From Cyathus striatus (lineage: Eukaryota > Basidiomycota > Agaricomycetes > Agaricales > Nidulariaceae): 64,000 nt of DNA. Under the pieces are notes generated by a model. It did no database searches, had not been told where the DNA came from, and saw nothing but the letters and a program-made list of their open reading frames with translations. The position numbers were made by a program, and so were the translations under genes. The first letter of the stretch is position 1. Every line of letters begins with the position of its first letter. This document shows, piece by piece, positions 50,675-60,849 of this stretch. Where the stretch lies: the NCBI GenBank assembly GCA_025738555.1, contig JAOVFP010000001.1:248001-312000 (forward strand), in the 5' to 3' direction.

Positions 50675-53600
50675 TTTAGATCCTCTACATCGCTATTAAA
50701 AGTGTAGAACATGCAGGATCTGTTCAGTTAGATGTAGATATGTCATAATATAATTATTCGATATGATTGATCCCCATAATGCATTAATAAATGCGAAAAA
50801 GTAAAATTAAGATCTTGCCTCCTTCCGCTACATTCAACAGATGACAGGAATCTAGTCTCGTCGCGCTGCGTTCATGTGCTGACTCATCTGTCATTTTCGG
50901 AACGCGCAAATAAATATATACCATGCTTATCACTTCTGTCTGTGTATGGCACATTCCATCAATCATAGGATATCCAGTCTACATGTTCACATCTACCTCA
51001 TTAATTTAGACCCCCCACATCACCATTAGAAATGTAGAACATGCACGATCCATTTAGTTAGATGTAGATATGTCACAATATAATAGTACCATATGATAGA
51101 TCCTCATAATACTCTGATAAATGCGAAATATTACAAATGAAGATCTTGCCTCCTTCCACCACATTCACCAGATGACAGGAATCTAGTCTTGTCGCGCTGC
51201 GTTCATGTGCTGACTCATCTGTCATTTTTGGAACGCGTAAACAAATATACCACACTTATCACTTCTGTCCGCGTATGGCACGTTCCATCAATCATAGGAT
51301 ATCCAGTCTACAGGCACCACTTCTACCTTATTAATTTAGATCCTCTACATCGCTATTAGAAGTGTAGAACACGCACGATCTGTTCAGTTAGATGTAGATA
51401 TATCATAATATAATTATTCGATTTGACTGATCCCCATAATGCATTAATAAATGAGAAAAAGTAAAATTAAGATCTTGCCTCCTTCCGCTACATTCACCAG
51501 ATGACAGGAATCTAGTCTCTTCACGCTGCGTTCATGTGCTGACTCATCTGTCATTTTCGGAACACGTAAACAAATATACCACGCTTATCACTTCTGTCCG
51601 CATATGGCACATTCCATCAATCATAGGATATCCAGTCTACAGGCACCACTTCTACCTTATTAATTTATATCCTCTACATCGCTATTAGATGTGTAGAACA
51701 CGAACGATTTGTTCAGTTAGATGTAGATATATTATAATATAATTATTCGATATGATTGATCCCCATAATGCATTAATAAATGAGAAAAAATAAAATTAAG
51801 ATCTTGCGTCCTTCCGCTACATTCAACAGATGACAGGAATTTAGTCTCGTCGCACTGCGTTCATGTGCTGACTCATCTGTCATTTTCGGAACGTGCAAAA
51901 AAATATACCACGCTTATCACTTCTGTCCGTGTAAGGCACATTCCATCAATCATAGGATATCCAGTCTACAGGCACCACTTCTACCTTATTAATTTAGATC
52001 CTCTACGTCGCTATTAGAAATGTAGAACAGGAACGATCTGTTCAGTTAGATGTAGATATGTTATAATATAATTATTCGATATGACTGATCCCCATAATGC
52101 ATTAATAAATGAGAAAAAGTAAAATTAAGATCTTGCGTCCTTCCGCTACATTCAACAGATGACAGGAATCTGGTCTCGTCGCGCTGCAATCATGTGCTGA
52201 CTCATGTGTCATTTTCGGAACACGCAAACAAATATCCCAGGCTTATCATTTCTGTCCGCATATGTCACATCCCATCAAACATATGATATCCAGTCTACAT
52301 GCACCACTTCTACCTTATTAATTTAGATCCTCTACGTCGCTATTTGAAGTGTAGAACACGCAGGATCTGTTCAGTTAGATGTAGATATATCATAATATAA
52401 TTATTCGATATGATTGATCCCCAGAATCCATTAATAAATGCGAAAAAGTAAAATTAAGATCTTGCCTCCTTCCGCTACATTCACCAGGTGACAGGAATCT
52501 GGTCTCGTCGCGCTGCGTTCATGTGCTGACTCATCTGTCATTTTCAGAATGCGTAAACAAATATCCCACGCTTATCCCTTCTATCTGTGTATGGCACTTC
52601 CCATCAATCAAAGGATATCCAGTCTACATGCACTACTTCTACCTCATTCATTTAGATGATCTACATCACTATTAGAAATGTAGGAAATGCACGATCCGTT
52701 CAGTTAGATGTAGATATTTCACAATATAATTATTCTATCTGATAAATCCTCCTAATGCACTGATATATGCGAAAAAGGAAAATTAAGATCTTGCCTCCTT
52801 CCGCTACATTCGCCAGATGACAGGAACCTAATCTCATCGCGCCGCGTTCATTTGCTGACTCATATGTCATTTTCGGAACGCGCAAATAAATATACCACGC
52901 TTATCACTTCTGTCCGCATATAGCACATCCCATCAATGAAGGTAAATCTAGTCTACATGCACCTCTTCTACCTCATTTATTTACATCCTCTACTTCGCTA
53001 TCAGAAATGTAGGAAGCGCATAATGCATTCAGTTAGATGTAGATATAGCATAATACAATTATTCCATATGATAGATCCTCATAATGCACTACTAAATGCG
53101 AAAAATTAAAAATGATGATTTTGCCTCCTTCCGCCACATTCACCAGAAGACAGGAATCTAGTCTCTTCACGCTGTGTTCATGTACTGACTCATGTGTCTT
53201 TTTCGGATCGCGGAAAACCAATATCCCACGCTTATCACTTCCGTCTGCGTATGGCACATCCCATCAATGAAGGTAAATCCAGTCTACATGCACTACTTCT
53301 ACCTCATTAATTTAGATCGTCTACTTTATCATTAGAAATGTAAGACTCGCACAGTCCATTCAAATAGATGTAGATATTTCACAACATAACTATTACATAT
53401 AATAAACCCTCATCTAATGCACTAATAAATGAGAAATATTAAAAATAAAGATCTTGCCTCCTTCCGCTACATTCAACAGATGACAGGAATCTATTCTCGT
53501 TGCGCTGGTTTAAATTTCCAATGCATCTGCCATTTTCAGAACACGGAAAACTATTATCCCACGTATATCACTTCTGTCTGCATATGGCACATCCCATCAA

Positions 53601-53935
53601 TCATAGAATATCCAGTCTACATGCACCACTTCTACCTCATTTATTTACATCCTCTACTTCGCTATTATAAATGTAGGAAATGCACGATCCATACAGATAG
53701 ATGTAGATATTTCATAACATACCAATTTCATATGATAGATCCTCCTAATGCACGAATAAATGCAAAAAATTAAGAATTAAAATCTTGCCTTCTTCCGCCA
53801 CATTCACACAATGACAAGGATCTAGTCTTGTAGCGCTGCGTTTATGTGCTGACTCATGTATCAATTTCGCATGCAACACAAACTACTCACGCTTATCACA
53901 TCTGTCCATATATGGGGCATCCCATCAATTATTCA
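50640..53935 (-). repeat. right subterminal array, inverted 331-bp unit, about 10 copies
   Basis: The same unit as in the left array, in reverse orientation. Landmarks (ATCCAGTCTACA next to CATCAATCATAGG) fall at about 50.95, 51.28, 51.61, 51.94, 52.27, 52.60, 52.92, 53.25, 53.59 and 53.91 kb, a spacing near 330. The core again holds TGACTCAT (reverse complement of ATGAGTCA) and AAGATCTTGCCTCCTTCCGC. The array starts inside the 3' end of the gene at 49711, whose normal C-terminal coding part is missing. Confidence 0.92.
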
Positions 53936-53939
53936 AGTC

Positions 53940-54353
53940 CAGTTCTTATAGACTACATTTTACATTACAATTTATACATTCTACAGACACGTTTTCAACT
54001 AGGTGTACCGTAAAATGATATTCCATCATCTATAGTAACTTGCTGTAAAAATTTTGAGAGTCGAGGTGACCACAGGATATGATTTTTGCGTGCTACAATT
54101 GTAGTTTAATAGAACCACATATTCATAGTTTTTGAAAATGTTAGCGGAGTATGGCCACTTTCCTAATACAGATATAGTCTTTTATCGCTACAATGTATTT
54201 ACTATTAAACATCACACTGGCTAATATCTAGCTCACTGTGCATTGAGGTACATGGGTATGTACCTGTTCGTTTACAGGTACATACCCATGTACCTGTCAT
54301 TTAATATATTTTTTGTACCACTCTGGAACGGCACATCACAGACTACCTATCTG
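53940..54353 (-). repeat. right terminal inverted repeat of the KDZ element
   Basis: This is the inverted partner of 31252-31670. It contains two AGGTACAT hairpin units at 54246-54265 and 54276-54295. The first has stem AGGTACAT / ATGTACCT around a GGGT loop; the second is the same unit in the opposite orientation. It ends exactly at the 8-bp duplication. Confidence 0.8.
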
Positions 54354-55741
54354 GCAAGGTCACATCGACGGTGGTTCATACACCAGATGACTATCCGGAT
54401 GATATTCCTAGCTCTGACCCTGCAGTCATGACTTCTGACGAAGATACAGATAATGGCGATACACCCTCCACTATTTTGCATGGAAAGAAGCGAACAATTC
54501 TTGACCTTGAGCTCTCAGATGAAGGCAGTGATTATGCAGAATGGGATAATGACAATGATGACGACTTCCACGTCACAATGGATGACGATAATAGCGATAT
54601 CGAGCACGATACACTTGGTTCAAGTGTCAATAGTCATCGTAATGAAGGTGATAGCAACGAAAATTTGGAGAAAGAACTTAATGATTATGCAGAATCACTG
54701 CGCTATGATACACGGCATTCTTCTCCAAATTTGTTTACACACGCAGATAAACTTATTCACGAGTGTCTTAAGGAAATGGCTAGCTTCACAGATATTTTGG
54801 ATGCGGCAAAATCTACGGATGAACTTCTAAAAGAGGTTTATGCATTACGACGCCAGGTTTCAACTCTGACTGAAGCTCTTCGAAGTCAGACTGCGCTTAC
54901 AACTGCAGCTAATTCTCACTGCACGATAATGGGCCGTGTAAATAGTGATCTTCGAACTCGACTCGAAAATTCCCACAAGAAGTCCAATCGTGGTGCTTCA
55001 ACGAAGATAAAGGGAAGGTTTCTGACACATCCAGAGCTTATGGAGGCCCATAAGAAAGATTATGAAGTGCATGCTGCAAAAATAAAAGCCGCAGAGGAGA
55101 AGCAAAGGCAGAAGGACCATAGATTGGAGGAAATTGAAGCACGCATCCGTCACGACGGCGTAAGTAAAACATTTGATCATCCACTTTCGTCGTACAAGCG
55201 CAAGGATGAGCTTCGTACAATAGCTCGGGCATTAGGCCTCGCTGAGGATGGGAAAATGACAGTTGTATCTCTCATGGGTAGTATTCGTACTCACCTGACA
55301 GAGAATGAATTGACGTTGCAGAAAGATCCTCGATTTTCAGGTCTCTTTATGAATAAACGGCGTCGTTTAGATGCACCTCTTCTAGAACAGAATGCCGATA
55401 ACAATGGAGATGATAACGACACAATCAACTTGGCATCATCTTCTAGGACTGAGGTATTTGGTGATATGGGATCTCAACCTCGTTATCCGCATTTACCCCC
55501 CCATGCTATTTATAATCCTTCACATATACAACACTACTCACCTGCGATAGGAGGTTCAGTGACATTACAGGCGGCTTTTCATGGTGCACACTCCAATCCG
55601 AGTTATCAGATACATCCTGGTACATTACCCACGAACCCACACAGTCATTGGAATGGACGTCACTATACTGATGATTACCAGAACTACTATACCCAACCAC
55701 CAAATTACGGCTCTCATCCTGATCACGCTCCAAGGCCATAG
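54354..55741 (+). pseudogene. pogo-like transposase, 3' part (acidic linker, coiled coil, SAP-like region)
   Basis: This is the displaced second half of the transposase whose first half ends at 31251. It begins in the duplicated GCAAGGTC, in the same frame, and reads TSTVVHTPDDYPDDIPSSD, then an Asp/Glu-rich stretch, a coiled coil (LLKEVYALRRQVSTLTEAL), a charged helix (AAKIKAAEEKQRQKDHRLEE), a SAP-like segment (PLSSYKRKDELRTIARALGL, then DPRFSGLF) and a Tyr/His/Pro-rich tail ending HPDHAPRP. The internal ATG at 54371 could start a 456-residue protein, but the match to the usual C-terminus of this transposase family and the precise junction show it is a fragment. About 300 bases of AT-rich DNA separate it from the right terminal repeat. 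Confidence 0.85.
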
Positions 55742-56315
55742 TGCCGTATACTAATACTTCCAGCAACTATAAACCTCATAACTTACGTGTTCATATTAAT
55801 GCATATTTTAAATACTTGACATGTAAATTACCTTACTCATGTATATTCTTCATAAACTACCATGTATATAATCCTACAGTACATAGTTATTAAATGTAAT
55901 TTGTACTTTGTTACTGACAACCTGACCGGTAATGAGTGGCCGCTTGGCTACGCGAAGCTCGACTAAGGGGCCTGCCAAATGCCATCAACACGATCAATGG
56001 AGTTTGAATTTTACCAGTGGTCACACCTGGTCACACTGTAACAACACGAACCAGTGATCAACCCGAACATCTGATTGGCGATAGTATGTGCGGTGGCATT
56101 GATGGATGTCAATGACTACAATTGCAAATATGGACAAAGGTGAGAAGAAGCGTGGGAAATCTTGAACAAGGCGAAATGTTGAAGGAAAAGACGGGCAGTT
56201 AAGTATACTTGAAATAGCAATAGCGAGTCCAGCTGTTTCAATAGTGGTTACTAATTCTACAACATACATATCATTTACGTAGACAATTCAGAACTTAAGT
56301 GTTAAAGTAAGGCGG

Positions 56316-57530
56316 CTAAACTTTATCAGCAAGGAACTCTCCTAACGCCTGATTCAACTCGTCCGGTTTCTCAAACATCACCCAGTGACTCGCGTCAATT
56401 TCCTTCACAGTTAAATTGTCACAGAATCTCCGGAGTGTTGCCTCATTCGTCGAAGGTAAACAGATATAATCTTTCAACGTCGCAACGAATAACGTGGGCA
56501 TGTTGAACTTATAGTTCTCTTCGGGAACAGCTGAGAACATAAAGTGAGAATGCGATAAGAGAAGCAGACACGGAGTATCATGATATCTCACTTTCATCAT
56601 CTTTGTTATCCAAAGCTCTTACTCGAGCAGTGTAGTAGTTAAGTGGTCCTTGAAGGCCGCCATGCATTAAACGAGCTTGGTGCTTAAGTTTGTCCTATAG
56701 GATGATATACCGAACGATGATGATGTAGATATTCCTACAGAGAGCTCGACTTACCTCTTCTGTCCAGTAGGATGGCAAATCAGCCTGTCTGTTACTTTCA
56801 ATCCAAGCGCGTATCTTTCCTCTAGGAGCCATGTCTGTTATCAACAAAGTAGGATCTGCCGGGAAAAACAAGCTGTAAAAAGAGTCCAGCTATCAAGTTG
56901 TTAATGGTTGATATGTGCCATGGCTGCTGGTAATCACGGCAACAACTTACATTCTTTTCAATTAAACTGGCAGCGTCGGCAGCAGCAAAGAAGTCCCAGT
57001 ATCCATAGATATCGTAACCTAGGGTTTTGTTATAATGCTGAATTTCCCTTTCCCAGTCCCACTGTGGATTAGGCTGGATGCATCCGATGGAAATGGATAC
57101 ACTGGCCAACACACGATCTGCGTGATAGTTAACCAAGCGTGTGCCAACGATAACTCCCCTTGAACATGTTTAGCATAATCACTCGTAATGACGTAAAAGA
57201 AATGTCGCACCAGTCGTGAGAGACAGATACAGCTTTCTGCACTCCCTCCTTGTCCAGAATATCAACGATATCTTGAGCCATAGGCTTGGCTCTGTACGCG
57301 TCGGCATCAGTAGGCTTATCAGTCCCACCGTACCCAAGCATATCAGGCGCAATGACACCGTAGTCATGTTTAGCGAGGTAACTGTATTGAGATGACCAGT
57401 CCTGTGCAGTTGAAGGAAATCCCGCCAAGAGGAGAACAGTTGGCCTTCCCTTGTTGGGGTTGGGAGTATGGTAATAACCATATGTATACCCACGTTGAGT
57501 GACAACTTTGTTGTAAGATGCAAATTCCAT
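56316..57530 (-). CDS. alpha/beta hydrolase, epoxide-hydrolase-like
   Basis: Five exons on the minus strand (57530-57211, 57158-56951, 56889-56755, 56694-56592, 56530-56316) give 326 residues with all phases consistent. The fold's markers are in order: strand and oxyanion region TVLLLAGFPSTAQDW (AGFP where epoxide hydrolases usually have HGxP), DMLGYGGTDKP, nucleophile elbow VSHDWG with Asp as the likely nucleophile at about residue 106, a lid region around WDWEREIQHYNKTLGYDIYG, and the catalytic His in DASHWVMFEKPDEL. An Asp nucleophile with a Trp next to it points to soluble epoxide hydrolases, or less likely haloalkane dehalogenases. The enzyme would add water to epoxides in the cytosol. 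The gene looks intact, unlike most of its surroundings. Confidence 0.85.
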
Positions 57531-58500
57531 ATCAGTGCAGATTTGAGTTACATTTCGAGGTCAAATACAGGTATTAAATACTTCTGCTGGTCTTCGTATT
57601 CTCGGCGCAATGTCCAAACTCGGGTGGCGAGACGGAAATAAATGACCTCTCTGATGCGTATCACCGTGTATTTCGCGCTGATCGCTTGTTTGTATCGTAT
57701 ACTCCATTTCACGAATGTTGGTTCTGTCTTACTAAACACCAAAGTTCCGAAATCTATATTAAGTATATCTTAGAAAATGATACATAAGCCAGACAATAAT
57801 ATGTCAGCATAGCAAAGTTTCGAGTTACTAATGATCATATAAGCTGCTTACTTGGAACCCAAGGAATTTGTAATTTCTTTGTGATATAATATGTAATACA
57901 GAGTTATCTGAAAGCCTACAGTCTGCCAGAATATATCAAGTACACTCGTACTGCTAGGTAAAAGAAGCTATTAAGAAACATATTGTTTCTTACTATCTAG
58001 CGGTACACTATATACAGATGGTTCGTCGTAAGTATGATCATGCATATATGTTATAATACAATGGGAAAATCTCAGTCTAGCCCCCTTGTGTTCGAATGGG
58101 TTCCTAGTATGAAACCAGTACATTCTGCGTTGTGGACCGTATAGGTTATTATAATAAGGTGTTCTGATCCTTTAGCGACGTCGTTTGATGCTCTTACATC
58201 AAGCAATCCTCATATCTACACAATGTCTTTCTATTTAATTTGCGTATCTGCTTCCTGAGAATCAGCCAATGTATAGAAGCACCTGGTGAGTGAGCATATC
58301 AATACTAAATGTCTGATAGGATAATACTTAGATAAGAGGCATACTTGCTTACCCTTATTTACCTGGGCCTGCGACCGCTTCTCGGCTCGGTTGCCGTATC
58401 CAGTTCGCTGTTTCCGATTGGTTTCCGAGACCCTCCTCCTCAACTCCTCCTTGCAACCTGCCATCCGATAACCCAACTGCCTCCTTCAAGTTGTCATTCT
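57531..58500. other. intergenic, nothing recognised
   Basis: Upstream region of the hydrolase gene and AT-rich DNA. Minus-strand frames at 57548-57742 and 58231-58476 show no recognisable content. Confidence 0.45.
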
Positions 58501-58501
58501 A

Positions 58502-58890
58502 ATGCCTCTCGTACAACCGCGCTCCTCTCCTCGTCCTCCTCCAGACCCTGACTCGACTTACTGGCAAGTGACTGGCAACCACATTTCGTGCTATTCAACG
58601 CGCAAGACATTCGTACACGCGTACATCCACTCTCGAGGGATAGCTTATCATCATTCCTCATGCTGGGAATGGGCTGATGGAGTGCTTATGGGAGCGAAAA
58701 GAGGATGCAGCGTTGTTGGAGGGTTCGACTATCGGAGGAAGGGTATCACGCGGTACTGGTTGAAGGTCTCTGTCACTTCTATCTCACTTTTTCATTGACA
58801 TTGTAGGTGTTTCCAATCTCATCAAAGCCAGAGAAAGAGCTAATTGACGCCTCTCCACATTCAAGGCTATATGCACTCCCTCTCCATTGA
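58502..58890 (+). CDS. hypothetical small protein (uncertain)
   Basis: ATG 58502 opens a frame that can be spliced at GTCTCTG (58766) to an AG at 58805-58806 and ends at about 58890, giving 115 residues. The protein has a Pro-rich start (MPLVQPRSSPRPPPDPD) and a middle rich in Trp, Tyr, His and Cys (CWEWADGVLMGAKRGCSVVG, then YRRKGITRYWLK). I recognise no family. A polypyrimidine-rich stretch follows at 59080-59280. It may be a fragment of a larger lost gene. Confidence 0.25.
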
Positions 58891-60180
58891 GCAGATCGAC
58901 GTTATCCCAAGCAACTTCGACAGCTCGGTGTTCCAGTGCGAATTCGAGGATTTCTGGTGGAACTAGAGTTCATTGGCGTATGTAAATTCAAGCCATCAGG
59001 GTGTTGTCAATGTGAGCGATATGGTCATGTTCTTCAAGTTTCTCCTTAGCTTTTTGTCTATTCCACTTCTATTTTGAATTAAACCCTACATCTGTCCTTC
59101 GTTTCTCTTTTTCATTCATATCTATCCATTTTTTTCATTCTATTCTTCTCTCTCGTCAATCGTCTCCCCACCCATATTCCGTTCCCTTTCGACTCTTATT
59201 TCCCTCTCATCTACCCTCATTCCCCTCCTCTCTTCCTTCTCCTTTTATGCTTCTGTTCCCTGTTCCCTGTCCTCTTAACTACATATGCTCACACATTCTT
59301 CCGACGAAATTGAAGATCTCGCTGTCATACTAAGGGCCCATTTTGCGATGCTATACAATATTGATCTCCGAGAACGTGATTAAATAGTTGTAAACGCCAT
59401 GCTATCGTCGTATTCATCGCTGAGGACTTATTTTGACTGCAATAAATCATTCCACTTCGCCACATCTATAACTATGGTCGGACGGAAACGGTTCTGCAGG
59501 CGTTTCAGATCCACGTCATGGATGGAGAGGGGATAACTGGGGATATCTATGGGGAGTGGATCGATAGGTAACGAATTGTTCATATGGGGGTTGATGGATA
59601 GTGAACATCGTGCTCAACTTCGGCCTTCGTGTCTATGTCTATCGCTCAGCTCCTTCGGATCACTCATCTTCACCGCATCCTCAGCCATTCCTTAGCTATG
59701 AATATATGACTAGCCAGATAGGCCTCTGATGGCATTTTGGGTCTGCAGGGTGTCTTACAATTGCGCTGTGGCTGGTGCTATTGGAAGAGGGTCGATAGGA
59801 ACCGAATCGTTTGAATTATTCACCATTTTCGTCCTTATCTTCCGTCACATTGAAATATGTCTTCAATATCAACCCTACCCCGCCGAGGAAAGTACTTCAG
59901 TGTGGTAAAATAATTACTTTTCAATCGTCCTTTTCAACCGATTAAGTGAAGTCACTAGCAGCTGGCGGTAAGTTATCCTGTATGTTCAGTGCGACAGCAG
60001 TGAGACTCGAGCGTCACGTGCGCACTTACTATATCGCCATATTCAATGTAATGGATGGTAAAGCAGGCCAGTGAATTTAACCTTTACGGAAGCTACAAGT
60101 TACATCAAATGGTTGCTTGAAGCATCTGCCGACAATGATTCCATATATGTATTAGGCAAAATATCTTACAGAGCCCATCG
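58890..60180. other. intergenic with pyrimidine-rich stretch
   Basis: About 200 bases at 59080-59280 are almost pure C and T on the plus strand. The rest shows no supported open frame or repeat. Confidence 0.45.
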
Positions 60181-60310
60181 TGTATTAACATTAAAGTGAG
60201 TAGTGAGAATCGAGCTCACACCGCACCTACTAAGATGCGAACGGGTAGCCATTCACTGGAGCACTATTATACCACCACTGGTCATCCAGTCTTTAATGAA
60301 AGTAACAGAG
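60180..60310 (-). repeat. tRNA-related dispersed repeat (copy 2)
   Basis: The minus strand starts near AGTGGTGGTATAATAG and ends GGTGTGAGCTCGATTCTCAC followed by TACT. The first seven bases AGTGGTG can pair with the last seven CACTACT (six Watson-Crick pairs and one G-U), as in a tRNA acceptor stem, and the T arm is tRNA-like. It is closely related to copy 1 at 16480-16745. A separate tRNA-like piece on the plus strand at about 60505-60580 ends GTGCGTGAGTTCGACACTC. Confidence 0.45.
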
Positions 60311-60849
60311 CGTGCAAGAAACGATCTATAATATATCAATACGTACCAGTTATCGTAACCATACAAATTATGACAGAAAAATGTTCTAACAACTGTAACT
60401 TACTATGTAGCACTTCGGAATATGCGAGTATAGAAACCCCATCAGTTTCCGTTCGTTATTCCGCCTACCATATATAAACAACGAATAGTAATGTATTTCC
60501 GAGTAGTGGCTAACACAGAAGCAATTGTGTGGTATCATTAGCACCTCGAAGTGCGTGAGTTCGACACTCTCTATTGTCACTATTATTACAACTCTCAGTA
60601 GAAGATCTCGCAAGTTGAATAAAGTAAGTAGGTATATTTGGTAAATAACGATATTAACCTATTGGTTATTTTTCGCTCATCATACTCACATTGAGTCTCA
60701 ATCACAATCAGCAGCCAGAACCACTTGTGATGTAATAATATCACCACTCGTTATAAATTAAATACGACTTGAAAAAAGGTTTGTGCAGCTATGTGTTTCA
60801 CCAAGCTCAATCAGTTACAGCAGTGAAAGTCTAGCATCAATGTTCGAGC

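Larger units (their letters stand above)
31252..54353. mobile_element. giant KDZ-type composite element, 23,102 bp
   Basis: Both ends are set by an 8-bp duplication, GCAAGGTC, at 31244-31251 and 54354-54361, and by imperfect terminal inverted repeats of roughly 0.4 kb starting exactly there (GAGGCATGTAG on the left, CAGATAGGTAG on the right in reverse complement; 26 of the first 40 bases agree without gaps). Inside each end lies an array of a 331-bp repeat in opposite orientation. The core carries a KDZ transposase and five other genes. The 8-bp duplication agrees with what I recall for the related Zisupton elements of fish. Fungal KDZ elements are known to carry extra genes such as TET/JBP; I see no TET/JBP gene here. 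Confidence 0.88.
29567..56085 (+). mobile_element. pogo-like DNA transposon, split by a 23-kb insertion
   Basis: The terminal inverted repeats are 43 bp and perfect: 29567-29609, starting CTATCGCCAATCAGATG, and the reverse complement at 56043-56085. A TA dinucleotide flanks both ends (29565-29566 and 56086-56087), the target duplication of Tc1/mariner/pogo elements. Its only gene is a DDD transposase read left to right. Without the 23,102-bp insert and one 8-bp duplication the element would be about 3.4 kb. Perfect terminal repeats suggest a fairly recent arrival, although its gene has an in-frame stop. Confidence 0.88.

Noticed and set aside
50784..53257. Minus-strand open frames with the same repeat-derived protein
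   Set aside because: These are the right-array copies of the same repeat and carry no independent evidence of coding.
31252..54353. A TET/JBP-type dioxygenase gene as cargo, as reported for other fungal KDZ elements
   Set aside because: I looked for HxD ... H ... R type motifs in genes A-E and their introns and found none that is convincing.
54371..55741. A free-standing 456-residue protein
   Set aside because: Its sequence is the C-terminal half of the pogo-like transposase; the frame continues upstream across the 8-bp duplication and joins the part at 31251.
29818..55972. Inverted GCCCC...GAG...CGCGT phrases as the ends of the pogo-like element
   Set aside because: The match is weak; perfect 43-bp inverted repeats flanked by TA lie outside at 29567 and 56085.
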